From NCBI GenBank assembly GCA_025774805.1, contig JALGZR010000034.1, positions 1-39,646 on the forward strand: 39,646 nucleotides of DNA, written 5' to 3'. Under the pieces are notes generated by a model. That model searched no databases and was not told the DNA's origin. It worked only from the letters and a program-made list of their open reading frames with translations. Each line of letters starts with the position of its first letter. Position 1 is the stretch's first letter. Shown here one piece after another: positions 26,753 to 34,761 of the stretch. A program made the position numbers and the translations under genes. This DNA is from a bacterium (GTDB lineage: Bacteria > ARS69).

Positions 26753-28108
26753 TCAGGTGCTGGTCCGTTTCCTCACGGTGAGGAGAAGTCCCTTGACGGC
26801 CACCACCTCGATGGAATCCCCGACCCCGATCGTCTCTCCGGCGGTCCCGGAACCGGGTCCGACGGCCTTCCAGATCTCGCCTCGGACCTCCACCTGCCCC
26901 TGGGGGTCCAGCGCGGTCCGGGCGATTCCCGTCAATCCGACCAGCCCTTCCAGCCCGGTCGTCGGCTGCGTTCGCATCGTCTTCACCGAGAGCCACACGG
27001 CCACGATGAACACCAGCGCGGACACGAGAGTGATCGGGAGAATCACGGAGAGGGAGGCCCGCAGCGCCGGCTCGGGTGAATCGAAGAGCATGAGCGCCCC
27101 CAGGACCGAGCAGGTGACTCCCCCCAGAGTGAGCAGTCCGTAGCTCGCCACCTTGACCTCCAGGATGAACATGACCCCCCCGAGAACGATGAGCAAAAGG
27201 CCGGCGAGATTCATGGGCAGGGTCTGCATGGAATAGAGCGCGAGAATGAGGCAGATGGCCCCGATCGCCCCGGGGAAGATGGAGCCCGGGTTCTGCAGCT
27301 CGAAGAAGAGCCCGTAGATCCCCAGCATCATCAGGATGTAGACCACGTTCGGATTCACGAGGTAGGAGAGGATCCGGAACTTGAGCGGGACTCTCTTCTC
27401 CACGACGTCGGCCCCGACGAGACGCAGCGTGACCGTCCCCTCTGCGACCTCCACGGTGCGTCCCTCCACAGCGGCAAAGATCGCCTCCACGTCGTCCGCC
27501 ACGAAGTCGACGACGTCCAGCTCGACGGCCTCCGTCTCGGTGATCGACTCCGCGTCGCGTACCGCGCGCTCGGCCCACTCGGCGTTGCGTCCCCGCCGCT
27601 CCGCGATCGTGCGGACGAACGCCGCGGTGTCGTTGAACATCTTCGAGGCCATGGTGGAGTCGACCCCTCCCCCGAGCATGCTCACGGGGGAGGCGGCGCC
27701 GATGTTCGTGCCGCGCGCCATGACCGCGACGTGCGCCGCCATCGTCAGGAAGGTGCCGGCGGACGCGGCCCGCGCACCGGGCGGGCCGACCCAGACGATC
27801 ACGGGAACCGGGGCCTCGAGAAACTCGGAAACGATGTCGCGGGTCGCGTCGAGCAGCCCTCCCGGAGTGTCCAGCATGATCAGGAGCGCGTCGGCTCCCT
27901 CCTGCTCCGCCTCGGCCAGCGCCCCACTGAAGACGGTGCCGGTCACCGGCGTGATCGCGCCGTCCCAGCGGAGAAGATGCACCCGCGCCGTTCCCTGGGC
28001 GGACCCCTCGCCCGTCGAATCCTCGGCCGCGTCCGCCGGGGGCGACGTGCCGGCGAACGCGGCCAGGATCAGGAGGGCCGGGAGAAGCTCCTTGAATCTT
28101 GCGTGCAT
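26753..28108 (-). CDS. NfeD-type membrane-bound serine protease (ClpP-class)
   Basis: 451 residues. Signal peptide 1-27 (LLILAAFAG...PADA), then a ClpP/SppA-like protease domain with the Ser in GARAASAGTF (S116) and Lys in MASKMFND (K156), matching the Ser-Lys dyad of the archaeal 1510-N protease. Four or so membrane helices follow (about 235-370), then a C-terminal OB-fold NfeD domain (TGLEGLVGLTGIARTALDPQGQVEVRGEIW). This is the long NfeD form. Start is ATG 28108 with GGGGAGG upstream. The first 40 bases overlap the end of recG, and the slipin gene follows, so the protease-slipin pair is kept. Confidence 0.95.
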   Translation of the reverse strand: MHARFKELLPALLILAAFAGTSPPADAAEDSTGEGSAQGTARVHLLRWDGAITPVTGTVFSGALAEAEQEGADALLIMLDTPGGLLDATRDIVSEFLEAPVPVIVWVGPPGARAASAGTFLTMAAHVAVMARGTNIGAASPVSMLGGGVDSTMASKMFNDTAAFVRTIAERRGRNAEWAERAVRDAESITETEAVELDVVDFVADDVEAIFAAVEGRTVEVAEGTVTLRLVGADVVEKRVPLKFRILSYLVNPNVVYILMMLGIYGLFFELQNPGSIFPGAIGAICLILALYSMQTLPMNLAGLLLIVLGGVMFILEVKVASYGLLTLGGVTCSVLGALMLFDSPEPALRASLSVILPITLVSALVFIVAVWLSVKTMRTQPTTGLEGLVGLTGIARTALDPQGQVEVRGEIWKAVGPGSGTAGETIGVGDSIEVVAVKGLLLTVRKRTST

Positions 28109-30141
28109 GATTCCTCCCCGGGGAGGTCTTCCTCCCTCTCGAGCAGAAGGTCCGCCACCTGCCAGGCCCGCTCACAGAGATGGGCGATCCGGCGCGGCGC
28201 GCCGGAGCCGAGCCCCGCGAAGAGCCCGACGTGCCCGCTCTGGCGGAGTCCCAGGAGCTCTCCCGGACCACGGATCGCCAGATCGATCTCCGCGAGGCGC
28301 ATTCCGTCGTCCACCGTGACGAACGCCTCCAGCCGTCGGCGGGACTCCTCGGAGGCATCGCCGCTCTCCACCACCAGACAATAACCCCTCTGGCCTCTTC
28401 GCGCGATCCGTCCCCGCAGCTGGTGGAGCTGGGCCAACCCGAGACCTTCCGCTCCCTCGACCCAGAGAATCGTGGCGCCCGGCACGTCGATGCCCACCTC
28501 GACGAGCGTCGTCGTCACGAGGGCGGCGAGCTCTCCGGACTGGAACCTCCCGAGAATGCTCTCCCGCTCCTCCGGCGGAGCGCGCCCGTGGATGAGCCCC
28601 ACGTCGAGCCCGGAGAGCGCCCCCTGAATCAGCTCCGCGTGGAGCCCGGCCGCCCCCCGCGCGTCGCCCTCGATACGGGGGCGCACGAAGAAGGCCTGCT
28701 CGCCGGCGAGCAAACGCTCTCGGATCCGCGCGAGAAATGCGTCGCGCCCGCTCTCGGGAAGGATCCGGGTGAGTACCTCTCCGCGGGCGTCCGGCCGGGG
28801 CGCGAGCCGCGAAATCTCGGAGTCGCCGAAGGCGAGGAGCGCGAGCGAGCGGGGGATCGGCGTCGCGGTGAGGGAGAGACGGTGCGGGGTCCGCGCCTTT
28901 GCCAGCAGCGCTTCCCGCTGTCCGACACCGAAGCGGTGTTGCTCGTCGATCACGACGAGACCGAGTCGGGCGAAGCGGGTGCGTTCCGCCAGCAGCGCGT
29001 GCGTGCCGATCGCGAGATCGGCGTCCCCCGCCTCCAGGCGTGCGCGCGCGCGCCGCGCGTCCCCCGCCGTCAGGGTGCCGCTGAGGAGGACCACCCCCTC
29101 CGCCCCTCCCGGCAGCAGGGCCTCCGCCGTCCGGCAGTGCTGGCGGGCCAAGAGGTCGGTGGGGGCCAGCAGCGCGCACTGGAATCCCAGGGAGCGCGCC
29201 TCCTCCATCGCCGCGAGAGCGACGACGGTCTTCCCCGAGCCGACCTCGCCGCAGAGCATGCGGCCCATGGGGCTCGAACCGTGGAGGTCCCGGGCCGCCT
29301 CCTCGATCGCGGCGCGTTGCGACGGAGAGGCCGCGAACGGAAGGCGGCGCAGGAACTCGTCCGCTCCCCCGCCCCGGCCGTCCGCCCGGGGTGCCCGCCG
29401 ACGCTTCCGAACGAGGAGTCGGCGCTTCATCGCGACCTCGATCGGAAGGAGCTGGTCGAACAGCAGCCGCTCGCGTCCCCGCTCCGCCTCCGAGAGGTCC
29501 CGGGGACGGTGCGCGAGGCGGCAGGCGCGCGCGAACGTCACCACCCCGGCGCCGGCGCGGACCTCCTCCGGCCACGGATCGGGCAGGTCGTCCAGCCGCT
29601 CCAACGCGTCGAGGATCGCCTCCCGGAGAAGCCGCTGCGACACCCCCTCGGTGATCGGATAGATCGGTCGGATTCCCACGAGCCGATCCGGGGCGGGCTC
29701 CTCGGGTCCCTCGAGCCGGGCGAACTCCGGGTGGAGCAGGGCTCGGTCCTTCGAGAGGCGCCCCGAGGCCGCGAGCTCGGCGTCGACCGTCAGATCCCGG
29801 GCCAGGTACGCGGCGTGGAACCAGAGAAGCTCGATGCGGCCGGTCCCGTCCTCCAGCGTGGCGCGCAGCGTTCCTCCCCTCCGGCCGAACCGCCGGAGCG
29901 TCCGCTTCACGACCTTGCCCCGCACGGCGACACACTCTCCGGGGGTCGCCTCCCGCGCCCGCCGGATCGGGATCCACTTCCCCCGATCCTCGTAGCCTCG
30001 GGGAACGTGCCGCAGCAGATCGACGACGCGCTCGATCCCCAGGCGGGACAGGCGCTCCGCCGTCACCGGACCGATGCCCGCGAGTCCGGTTACGGGGGAG
30101 ACGGGAGTGAGGTCGGAAGGCGCGGGGCAGGGCGACGGCAA
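28069..30141 (-). CDS. recG: ATP-dependent DNA helicase RecG
   Basis: 690 residues, near the usual length. Regresses stalled forks and branch-migrates Holliday junctions. An N-terminal HhH-like and OB wedge region (about 15-150) is followed by the helicase core: Walker A MLCGEVGSGKT, DEQH box (VVIDEQHRFGVGQRE), motif III LTATPIPRSLAL, and the end VEGAEGLGLAQLHQLRGRIARRGQRGYC. The start is TTG 30141 with GGAG six bases upstream; no ATG or GTG gives a complete wedge domain. Its last 40 bases overlap nfeD. Repeat element D lies between its start and the ftsZ stop. Confidence 0.95.
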   Translation of the reverse strand: MPSPCPAPSDLTPVSPVTGLAGIGPVTAERLSRLGIERVVDLLRHVPRGYEDRGKWIPIRRAREATPGECVAVRGKVVKRTLRRFGRRGGTLRATLEDGTGRIELLWFHAAYLARDLTVDAELAASGRLSKDRALLHPEFARLEGPEEPAPDRLVGIRPIYPITEGVSQRLLREAILDALERLDDLPDPWPEEVRAGAGVVTFARACRLAHRPRDLSEAERGRERLLFDQLLPIEVAMKRRLLVRKRRRAPRADGRGGGADEFLRRLPFAASPSQRAAIEEAARDLHGSSPMGRMLCGEVGSGKTVVALAAMEEARSLGFQCALLAPTDLLARQHCRTAEALLPGGAEGVVLLSGTLTAGDARRARARLEAGDADLAIGTHALLAERTRFARLGLVVIDEQHRFGVGQREALLAKARTPHRLSLTATPIPRSLALLAFGDSEISRLAPRPDARGEVLTRILPESGRDAFLARIRERLLAGEQAFFVRPRIEGDARGAAGLHAELIQGALSGLDVGLIHGRAPPEERESILGRFQSGELAALVTTTLVEVGIDVPGATILWVEGAEGLGLAQLHQLRGRIARRGQRGYCLVVESGDASEESRRRLEAFVTVDDGMRLAEIDLAIRGPGELLGLRQSGHVGLFAGLGSGAPRRIAHLCERAWQVADLLLEREEDLPGEESCTQDSRSFSRPS

Positions 30142-30230
30142 CGGGGTCTCCGCGGCGGCTCAGGACACGAGATCGCGTCGATCATGGAACGATGGGGTAC
30201 ACAGCGCAAGCCACACCACGCCGTCGATTC

Positions 30231-30408
30231 AGCCTGCGTCTCTCACCAGGCTCGTCGCGAGGCTGTGGCTCGTCGTGTCTGACGAGGAGACGGGGGGCTT
30301 TCGCCTGAGGCGGGGCCATAGCCCCGTCGCAAGGCGGAAGGGTCCCGAAGACGAAGTCAGGCGCGACGAGCCGCTGCCGCAGCAGAGGCTGGTGAGAGAC
30401 GCAGGCTA
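30231..30408 (+). repeat. Palindromic element, copy D (long form)
   Basis: Outer arms GCCTGCGTCTCTCACCAG (30232-30249) and CTGGTGAGAGACGCAGGC (30389-30406) are perfectly complementary over 18 bases. Inner helices: GGCTCGTCG (30267-30275) with CGACGAGCC (30364-30372); CTGAC (30279-30283) with GTCAG (30356-30360); CGCCT (30302-30306) with AGGCG (30332-30336); apical CGGGG/CCCCG. The ftsZ stop TAG (30408-30406) is the last triplet of the element. No coding frame inside is credible. Confidence 0.92.
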
Positions 30409-31584
30409 ATCCATCTGCTTGCGCAGGAACGTCGGCGTCTCGAGATCGTCGTCGAGGAACGAGCGAATCACGCGCTTCGCCGGCTCTTCCCCCCGTCCCG
30501 TCTGGGGATCGCTCCGCTGGTACGCGGGCCGGTCGAGCTCCACCGGAGAGAGCGCGGGAAACGTGACGGTCTCGGCGGCGACGGCCTGAACCCGCTCCCG
30601 TTCCTCGACCCGCTCCGCGACCCCGGATTCTCCGATTCCCGTGGCGATGACGGTGACCAGGATCTTCCCCTTCACCGCGGGGTCGATGACCGCGCCGAAG
30701 AAGAGATTCGCCTCCTCGCCGGCCGCCTCGTAGATGATCGACGTCGCGTCGTTGACCTCGGTCAGGGAGAGGTCCTCGCCCCCCGTGATGTTCACCAGGA
30801 CCCCCCGGGCTCCGGACACCGACACCTCCTCGAGGAGCGGACTCGTCACCGCCTGCCGCGCGGCGTTCTGGGCCCGGTCGTCGCCCTCGGCCGATCCGGT
30901 GCCCATGAGCGCGTCCCCCATCTTCGACATGACCGTGCGCACGTCGGCGAAGTCGAGGTTGACGAGCCCCGGAACGCTGATGAGATCGGAGATACCGCGG
31001 GTCGCCTGGAAGAGGACGTCGTCGGCGATCCGGAAGGCCTCCGTGAGGGGGGTGTCCTTCTGGACGATCGACAGCAGGCGCTGATTCGGAATGACGATCA
31101 GGGTGTCGACCTTCTCCTTGAGAGCGGCCAGCCCTTCCGTCGCCTGCCGCATGCGGTGGAGCCCCTCGAAATCGAACGGCTTCGTGACGACCCCGACGGT
31201 CAGCGCTCCGAGCTCCTTGGCGACTTCGGACACGATGGGTGCGGCCCCCGTTCCCGTGCCGCCGCCCATCCCTGCCGTCACGAAGACCATGTCGGATCCC
31301 TCGAGGGACTCCGCGATCAGTTCCCGACTCTCCTCCACGGCGCGACGGCCCAGCTCGGGATTGCCCCCCGACCCGAGGCCGCGGGTGACGGAGTTCCCCA
31401 GTTGGATCCGAACCGGAGCGATGGCGGCTCCGAGCGCTTGCAGGTCGGTATTGGCGGCGATGAAATCACAACCGGTGAGGTTGCCCTCGATCATCCGGTT
31501 GATGGCGTTGCCGCCGGCCCCGCCGACTCCGATCACCCGGATCGAAGCGGGATTCCGGGGGTCATCGGCAAACTCGATGGCCAT
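30406..31584 (-). CDS. ftsZ: Cell division protein FtsZ
   Basis: 392 residues, tubulin-like GTPase that forms the division ring. Seen: [18 protein letters not shown], tubulin signature [13 protein letters not shown]7-region [13 protein letters not shown], and a variable linker from about 320 (rich in Glu, Arg, Pro). The C-terminal peptide [12 protein letters not shown] is the likely FtsA-binding tail. ATG 31584 follows GGGAGGGGAAGG. It is last in the dcw cluster but separated from ftsA by about 195 bases that hold repeat element E; element D follows its stop. It may therefore have its own promoter or be processed from the dcw transcript. Confidence 0.98.
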   Translation of the reverse strand: MAIEFADDPRNPASIRVIGVGGAGGNAINRMIEGNLTGCDFIAANTDLQALGAAIAPVRIQLGNSVTRGLGSGGNPELGRRAVEESRELIAESLEGSDMVFVTAGMGGGTGTGAAPIVSEVAKELGALTVGVVTKPFDFEGLHRMRQATEGLAALKEKVDTLIVIPNQRLLSIVQKDTPLTEAFRIADDVLFQATRGISDLISVPGLVNLDFADVRTVMSKMGDALMGTGSAEGDDRAQNAARQAVTSPLLEEVSVSGARGVLVNITGGEDLSLTEVNDATSIIYEAAGEEANLFFGAVIDPAVKGKILVTVIATGIGESGVAERVEERERVQAVAAETVTFPALSPVELDRPAYQRSDPQTGRGEEPAKRVIRSFLDDDLETPTFLRKQMD

Positions 31585-31708
31585 GTCCTTCCCCTCCCAT
31601 GAGGGCCCGGGCGGGCCCTGCCCACATCCACACCACGCCTTGCATACACCATTCGAGCGGCCGTGCCTAGCTTTTCCAAGCGCTCGAGAGAGACTTCAGG
31701 GGCTTCCA

Positions 31709-31782
31709 GCCCGCCTGTCTCGCCAGCCTCTGCGGCGGCGCCGGCAATGCCGCGCGACGAGCCTGGTGAGAAACGCGGGCTA
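31709..31782 (-). repeat. Palindromic element, copy E (short form)
   Basis: Arms GCCCGCCTGTCTCGCCAG (31709-31726) and CTGGTGAGAAACGCGGGC (31763-31780) pair imperfectly. The interior on the minus strand runs GGCTCGTCGCGCGGCATTGC then CGGCGCCGCCGCAGAGG, the same short layout as copy A. The ftsA stop TAG (31782-31780) is its first triplet. It lies in the ftsA-ftsZ spacer. Confidence 0.82.
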
Positions 31783-33009
31783 GAAAAACTCCGCGACCCA
31801 CCGTCGCACCGAGCCGGTCACGCGCTCCAGGATCCGCCGCCCCCCGAACGAACCCCTCTGACCCTCCGCCTGACGGTAGGCATAGTGCAGAAGCCCGACC
31901 GCGGTCGCGCACTCGGGCGACTCGAGATCCTCCTCGTACCCGAGGGTCCCGCCCGGGATCCCGAGCTTGGCCGGCAGGTTGAAGAGGTGCTCTGCGAGAG
32001 CGACCGTTCCGTCGAGCATCGCCCCCCCTCCGGTGAGAACGAGCCCCGCGGCGAGGAGATCCCAGTAGTCGGTCTTCTTCACCTCCCGGTAGGAGAGCGC
32101 GAGAATCTCCTCCATGCGGGGTCGGACGATCGAGTTCAGGATCTCGCGGCTCACCGCCCGCTCGGGGCGGCCGTTCACGCCCGGCACGACGAGCGGCTCG
32201 TCCTTGCGCTCGATGGCGAGGAGGGAAGCCTGACCCCGCTTGATCTCCTCGGCGGCGGCCAGCGGCGTCCGAAGCCCGATCGCGATGTCGTTCGTCACGT
32301 TCGATCCGCCGACGCCGACCACCGCGGTGTGCTTCAAGCCCCCGTCCGCGAAGACGGCCACGTCGGTCGTGCCGCCCCCGATGTCCACGAGCACCGCGCC
32401 CAGCTCCATCTCGTCCTGGGTGAGCACGGAGCAGCTTCCCGCGACCGATCCGAGGACGACGTCGTCCACGTCGAGCCCGGCCCGGCGGACGCACTTGAGG
32501 AGGTTCTGAATGGGGGTGCTGGCCCCGGTGATCACGTGGACCTCGGTCTCGAGGCGCACGCCGATCATCCCGACCGGGTCGAGGATCCCGCTCTGATCGT
32601 CGACCGTGAACTCCTGAGGGAGAACGTGGATGATCTCGCGATCACCGGGCAGAGCGATGGCGCGGGCGGCCTCGATCACCCGCTCGACGTCGCCGCGGCT
32701 GATCTCGTTGTCCGGGTTGCGGACCGCGATGACGCCCCGGCTGTTGATGCTCCGGACGTGATCGCCGGCGATGCCGACCGTGACCGAGCCGATCTCGACG
32801 GCGGCCGTCTTCTCCGCGGCCGCGACCGCCTCCTCGATGGAGCGGATCGTCCGCTCCAGATTGACGACGACGCCCTTCTTGATTCCTCGCGTCGCGCTCG
32901 TCCCGACCCCGAGGATCCGGAGCTGCTCGCCCTCCGTGGGCTCGGCGACGATCGCCACCGTCCGAGTCGTGCCGAGATCCAGTCCGGCCAGGATGCCGTT
33001 CGATGCCAT
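31780..33009 (-). CDS. ftsA: Cell division protein FtsA
   Basis: 409 residues, actin-like ATPase that tethers FtsZ to the membrane. It opens with MASNGILAGLDLGTTRTVAIVAE (phosphate 1 loop). The SHS2-like 1C insertion follows (VTVGIAGDHVRSINSRGVIAV), then VLVDIGGGTTDVAVF (phosphate 2) and GLVLTGGGAMLDG (adenosine site). The end RRWVAEFF is the expected amphipathic membrane helix, complete just before the TAG stop, which is shared with repeat element E. ftsQ ends 33 bases upstream. Confidence 0.97.
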   Translation of the reverse strand: MASNGILAGLDLGTTRTVAIVAEPTEGEQLRILGVGTSATRGIKKGVVVNLERTIRSIEEAVAAAEKTAAVEIGSVTVGIAGDHVRSINSRGVIAVRNPDNEISRGDVERVIEAARAIALPGDREIIHVLPQEFTVDDQSGILDPVGMIGVRLETEVHVITGASTPIQNLLKCVRRAGLDVDDVVLGSVAGSCSVLTQDEMELGAVLVDIGGGTTDVAVFADGGLKHTAVVGVGGSNVTNDIAIGLRTPLAAAEEIKRGQASLLAIERKDEPLVVPGVNGRPERAVSREILNSIVRPRMEEILALSYREVKKTDYWDLLAAGLVLTGGGAMLDGTVALAEHLFNLPAKLGIPGGTLGYEEDLESPECATAVGLLHYAYRQAEGQRGSFGGRRILERVTGSVRRWVAEFF

Positions 33010-33042
33010 CTCTCGCTCCTCCGACCCGTCCCCGTCTTCCCG

Positions 33043-33915
33043 TCAAGTGCTGGCAGCGGCCGTCCAGACGGCGGTCCCCTCCGACATCAGCCGCAGAGTA
33101 CCCCGGGACGCCCCCGAGGCGTCCAGCTTTTCGAGGAACGCCGCGACGTTTCGCACTGCGCTCTCGGGGGAGACCGCGTTCTCGATCTGAACGGTGAAGT
33201 CCCGATCCGGGAACCGGATCCGGTCGGTTCCCGACTCGAGGTCTTCCCGTCCCAGCTCCACCTCCACCGGCTCGTCCCGGGCCAGACGGCAGCGGAGCAG
33301 GGTCTCCACCCACCGCACGCCGCGGGCGAGCGCCGCGGGATCGAGACCTCCCCTCCGGTCCCCGCGAATCAAGGGGAGGGCGTCCAGGTCGGCCGGGGCC
33401 AGGCCGGGCAGGATCCGAAGATCGGAGGCCACGCCGTAGCTCGATCCCTCCACGATCACGCGGGCGAGCGCCCGGCACTCCCTGACCTCGAGGCGAACCC
33501 GCCCCGGCCAGGGCCGGCGCACGGCCACCGACTCCACCCAGGGGCTCGAGCGGATGCGCCGGCCGACCGCGTCCCGGTCGATCGCGAGCCACGACTCCCC
33601 CTCCCGCAATCCGGAGAGCTCGAGGATCTCCTCGGCGGGCACGCGCTCTCCTCCCGTGACCTCGATCTCCCGTATCTCGAGCGACTCGAGCTCAGCGACC
33701 CGGTCGAACGCGATCGGGCCTCCGAACCAGACCGCGGCGGCCAGCGCGCCTCCCAGGATCCCCGCGAGGATTCGACTCCACCGCACCGGGGTTCGGGGCG
33801 GCCCCGGAGAAGTCCGTCGTGCCGGGCTCCGGCCCCTTCTCCGCGGGGTTCGCCCCGCCGCCCGGGACGTGCGGCGGTGGGAAGCCCCGGGGCGGCCCGC
33901 GGGAGCGCGTCTCAT
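33043..33915 (-). CDS. ftsQ: Cell division protein FtsQ (DivIB-like)
   Basis: 290 residues. A very basic cytoplasmic N-terminus (MRRAPAGRPGASHRRTSRAA) is followed by one membrane helix (ILAGILGGALAAAVWF), a POTRA domain (LESLEIREIEVTGGERVPAEEIL...SPWVESVAVRRPWPGRVRLEV) and the FtsQ β-domain. ATG 33915 overlaps the true-frame murB stop (ATGA at 33915-33912). The reading frame is also continuous with the N-terminal part of murB because of the murB frameshift, but that fusion is not meaningful. FtsQ recruits FtsL/FtsB and FtsW/I at the septum; the order murB-ftsQ-ftsA is classic dcw. Confidence 0.9.
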   Translation of the reverse strand: MRRAPAGRPGASHRRTSRAAGRTPRRRGRSPARRTSPGPPRTPVRWSRILAGILGGALAAAVWFGGPIAFDRVAELESLEIREIEVTGGERVPAEEILELSGLREGESWLAIDRDAVGRRIRSSPWVESVAVRRPWPGRVRLEVRECRALARVIVEGSSYGVASDLRILPGLAPADLDALPLIRGDRRGGLDPAALARGVRWVETLLRCRLARDEPVEVELGREDLESGTDRIRFPDRDFTVQIENAVSPESAVRNVAAFLEKLDASGASRGTLRLMSEGTAVWTAAAST

Positions 33916-34761
33916 GCGAAGCCCACCTTGCGCACCTCGAGCTCCAGCTCCACGCCGTGCTCGGCCAGGATGCGCTCCCGGATCCGGTCCACGAGCTCCA
34001 GCACGTCGGACGCCGTCGCCCCGCCCCGGTTGATGATGAAGTTGCCGTGGACGGGAGAGGCCGGGCGGATTCCGGAAGATGCACCCGGCGGAGGGCTCCC
34101 GCTCCGGTTGGTCGCGCCGTCGCTCCGCCTGGTGGCCGCGAATCGTCTCGGTCACGCGGGCCGGATCCTCCCCGCGGATCTCGAATCGGACGGATGTCAC
34201 GACCCCGTTCTCGGGAAGACCGTCCGCCCCGCGATACCGGAACCGGAGGTCCTCCCGCGACAGGACGCGCGGCTGCCCGTCGGCGTCCAGCAGCGTCGCG
34301 TCGAGCAGGGCCTCGGCGGTCGTGCCGCCGCGGGTACCCGCGTTGGTCGCGACCGCTCCCCCGATCGTTCCCGGAATCCCCGCTCCGAACTCGAGACCGC
34401 TCCACCCCTCCCGCATGGAGGAACGCAGCACGCGACTCCAGAGGACGCCCGCTCCGACCCGGAGCGTCTCGGGGCCCTCGAGGTCGATTCCGCCCAGTCC
34501 GCTCGCGATCCGCACGACGACGCCGTCGAACCCCGCGTCGGAGACGAGGAGATTCGAACCGTTTCCGAGGACGAGCATCGGCGCCCCCGCGTCCCGGATC
34601 CGGCGGAGCACCTCCGCGAGGACGGCGCTCGACTCCGGGGTGACGACCACGGCGGCCGGACCGCCGATCTTGAACGTCGTCAGGCGGGCGAGCGGCACCT
34701 GCGTCCGGACCTGGAGCCCGTCCATTCCGGCGAGGTCGTCGACGAGCCGGGCGGTCTTCAT
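33912..34761 (-). pseudogene. murB: UDP-N-acetylenolpyruvoylglucosamine reductase, internal deletion and frameshift
   Basis: FAD enzyme that makes UDP-MurNAc in the cytoplasm. Start ATG 34761 (MKTARLVDDLAGMDG) gives a normal FAD domain (RLTTFKIGGPAAVVV, LGNGSNLLVSDAGFDGVVV, FGAGIPGTIGGAVATNAG) up to SAGCIFRNPPG near residue 234. The proper C-terminus, PVHGNFIINRGGATASDVLELVDRIRERIL...VRKVGFA, is read in another frame from 34055 to the TGA at 33914-33912. About 22-25 conserved residues between these parts are missing, so the reading frame breaks at 34055-34062. The intact ends and ATGA overlaps on both sides suggest a recent deletion or an assembly error rather than decay. Confidence 0.88.

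Noticed and set aside
34541-34570. tRNA-like GATTCGAACC stretch
   Set aside because: It lies inside murB, codes the conserved GNGSNLL motif region, and no cloverleaf can be drawn around it.
33043-34761. A MurB-FtsQ fusion protein of 572 residues
   Set aside because: The continuous frame results from the murB frameshift; the stretch between the two domains is out-of-frame murB sequence, and ftsQ has its own ATGA start.
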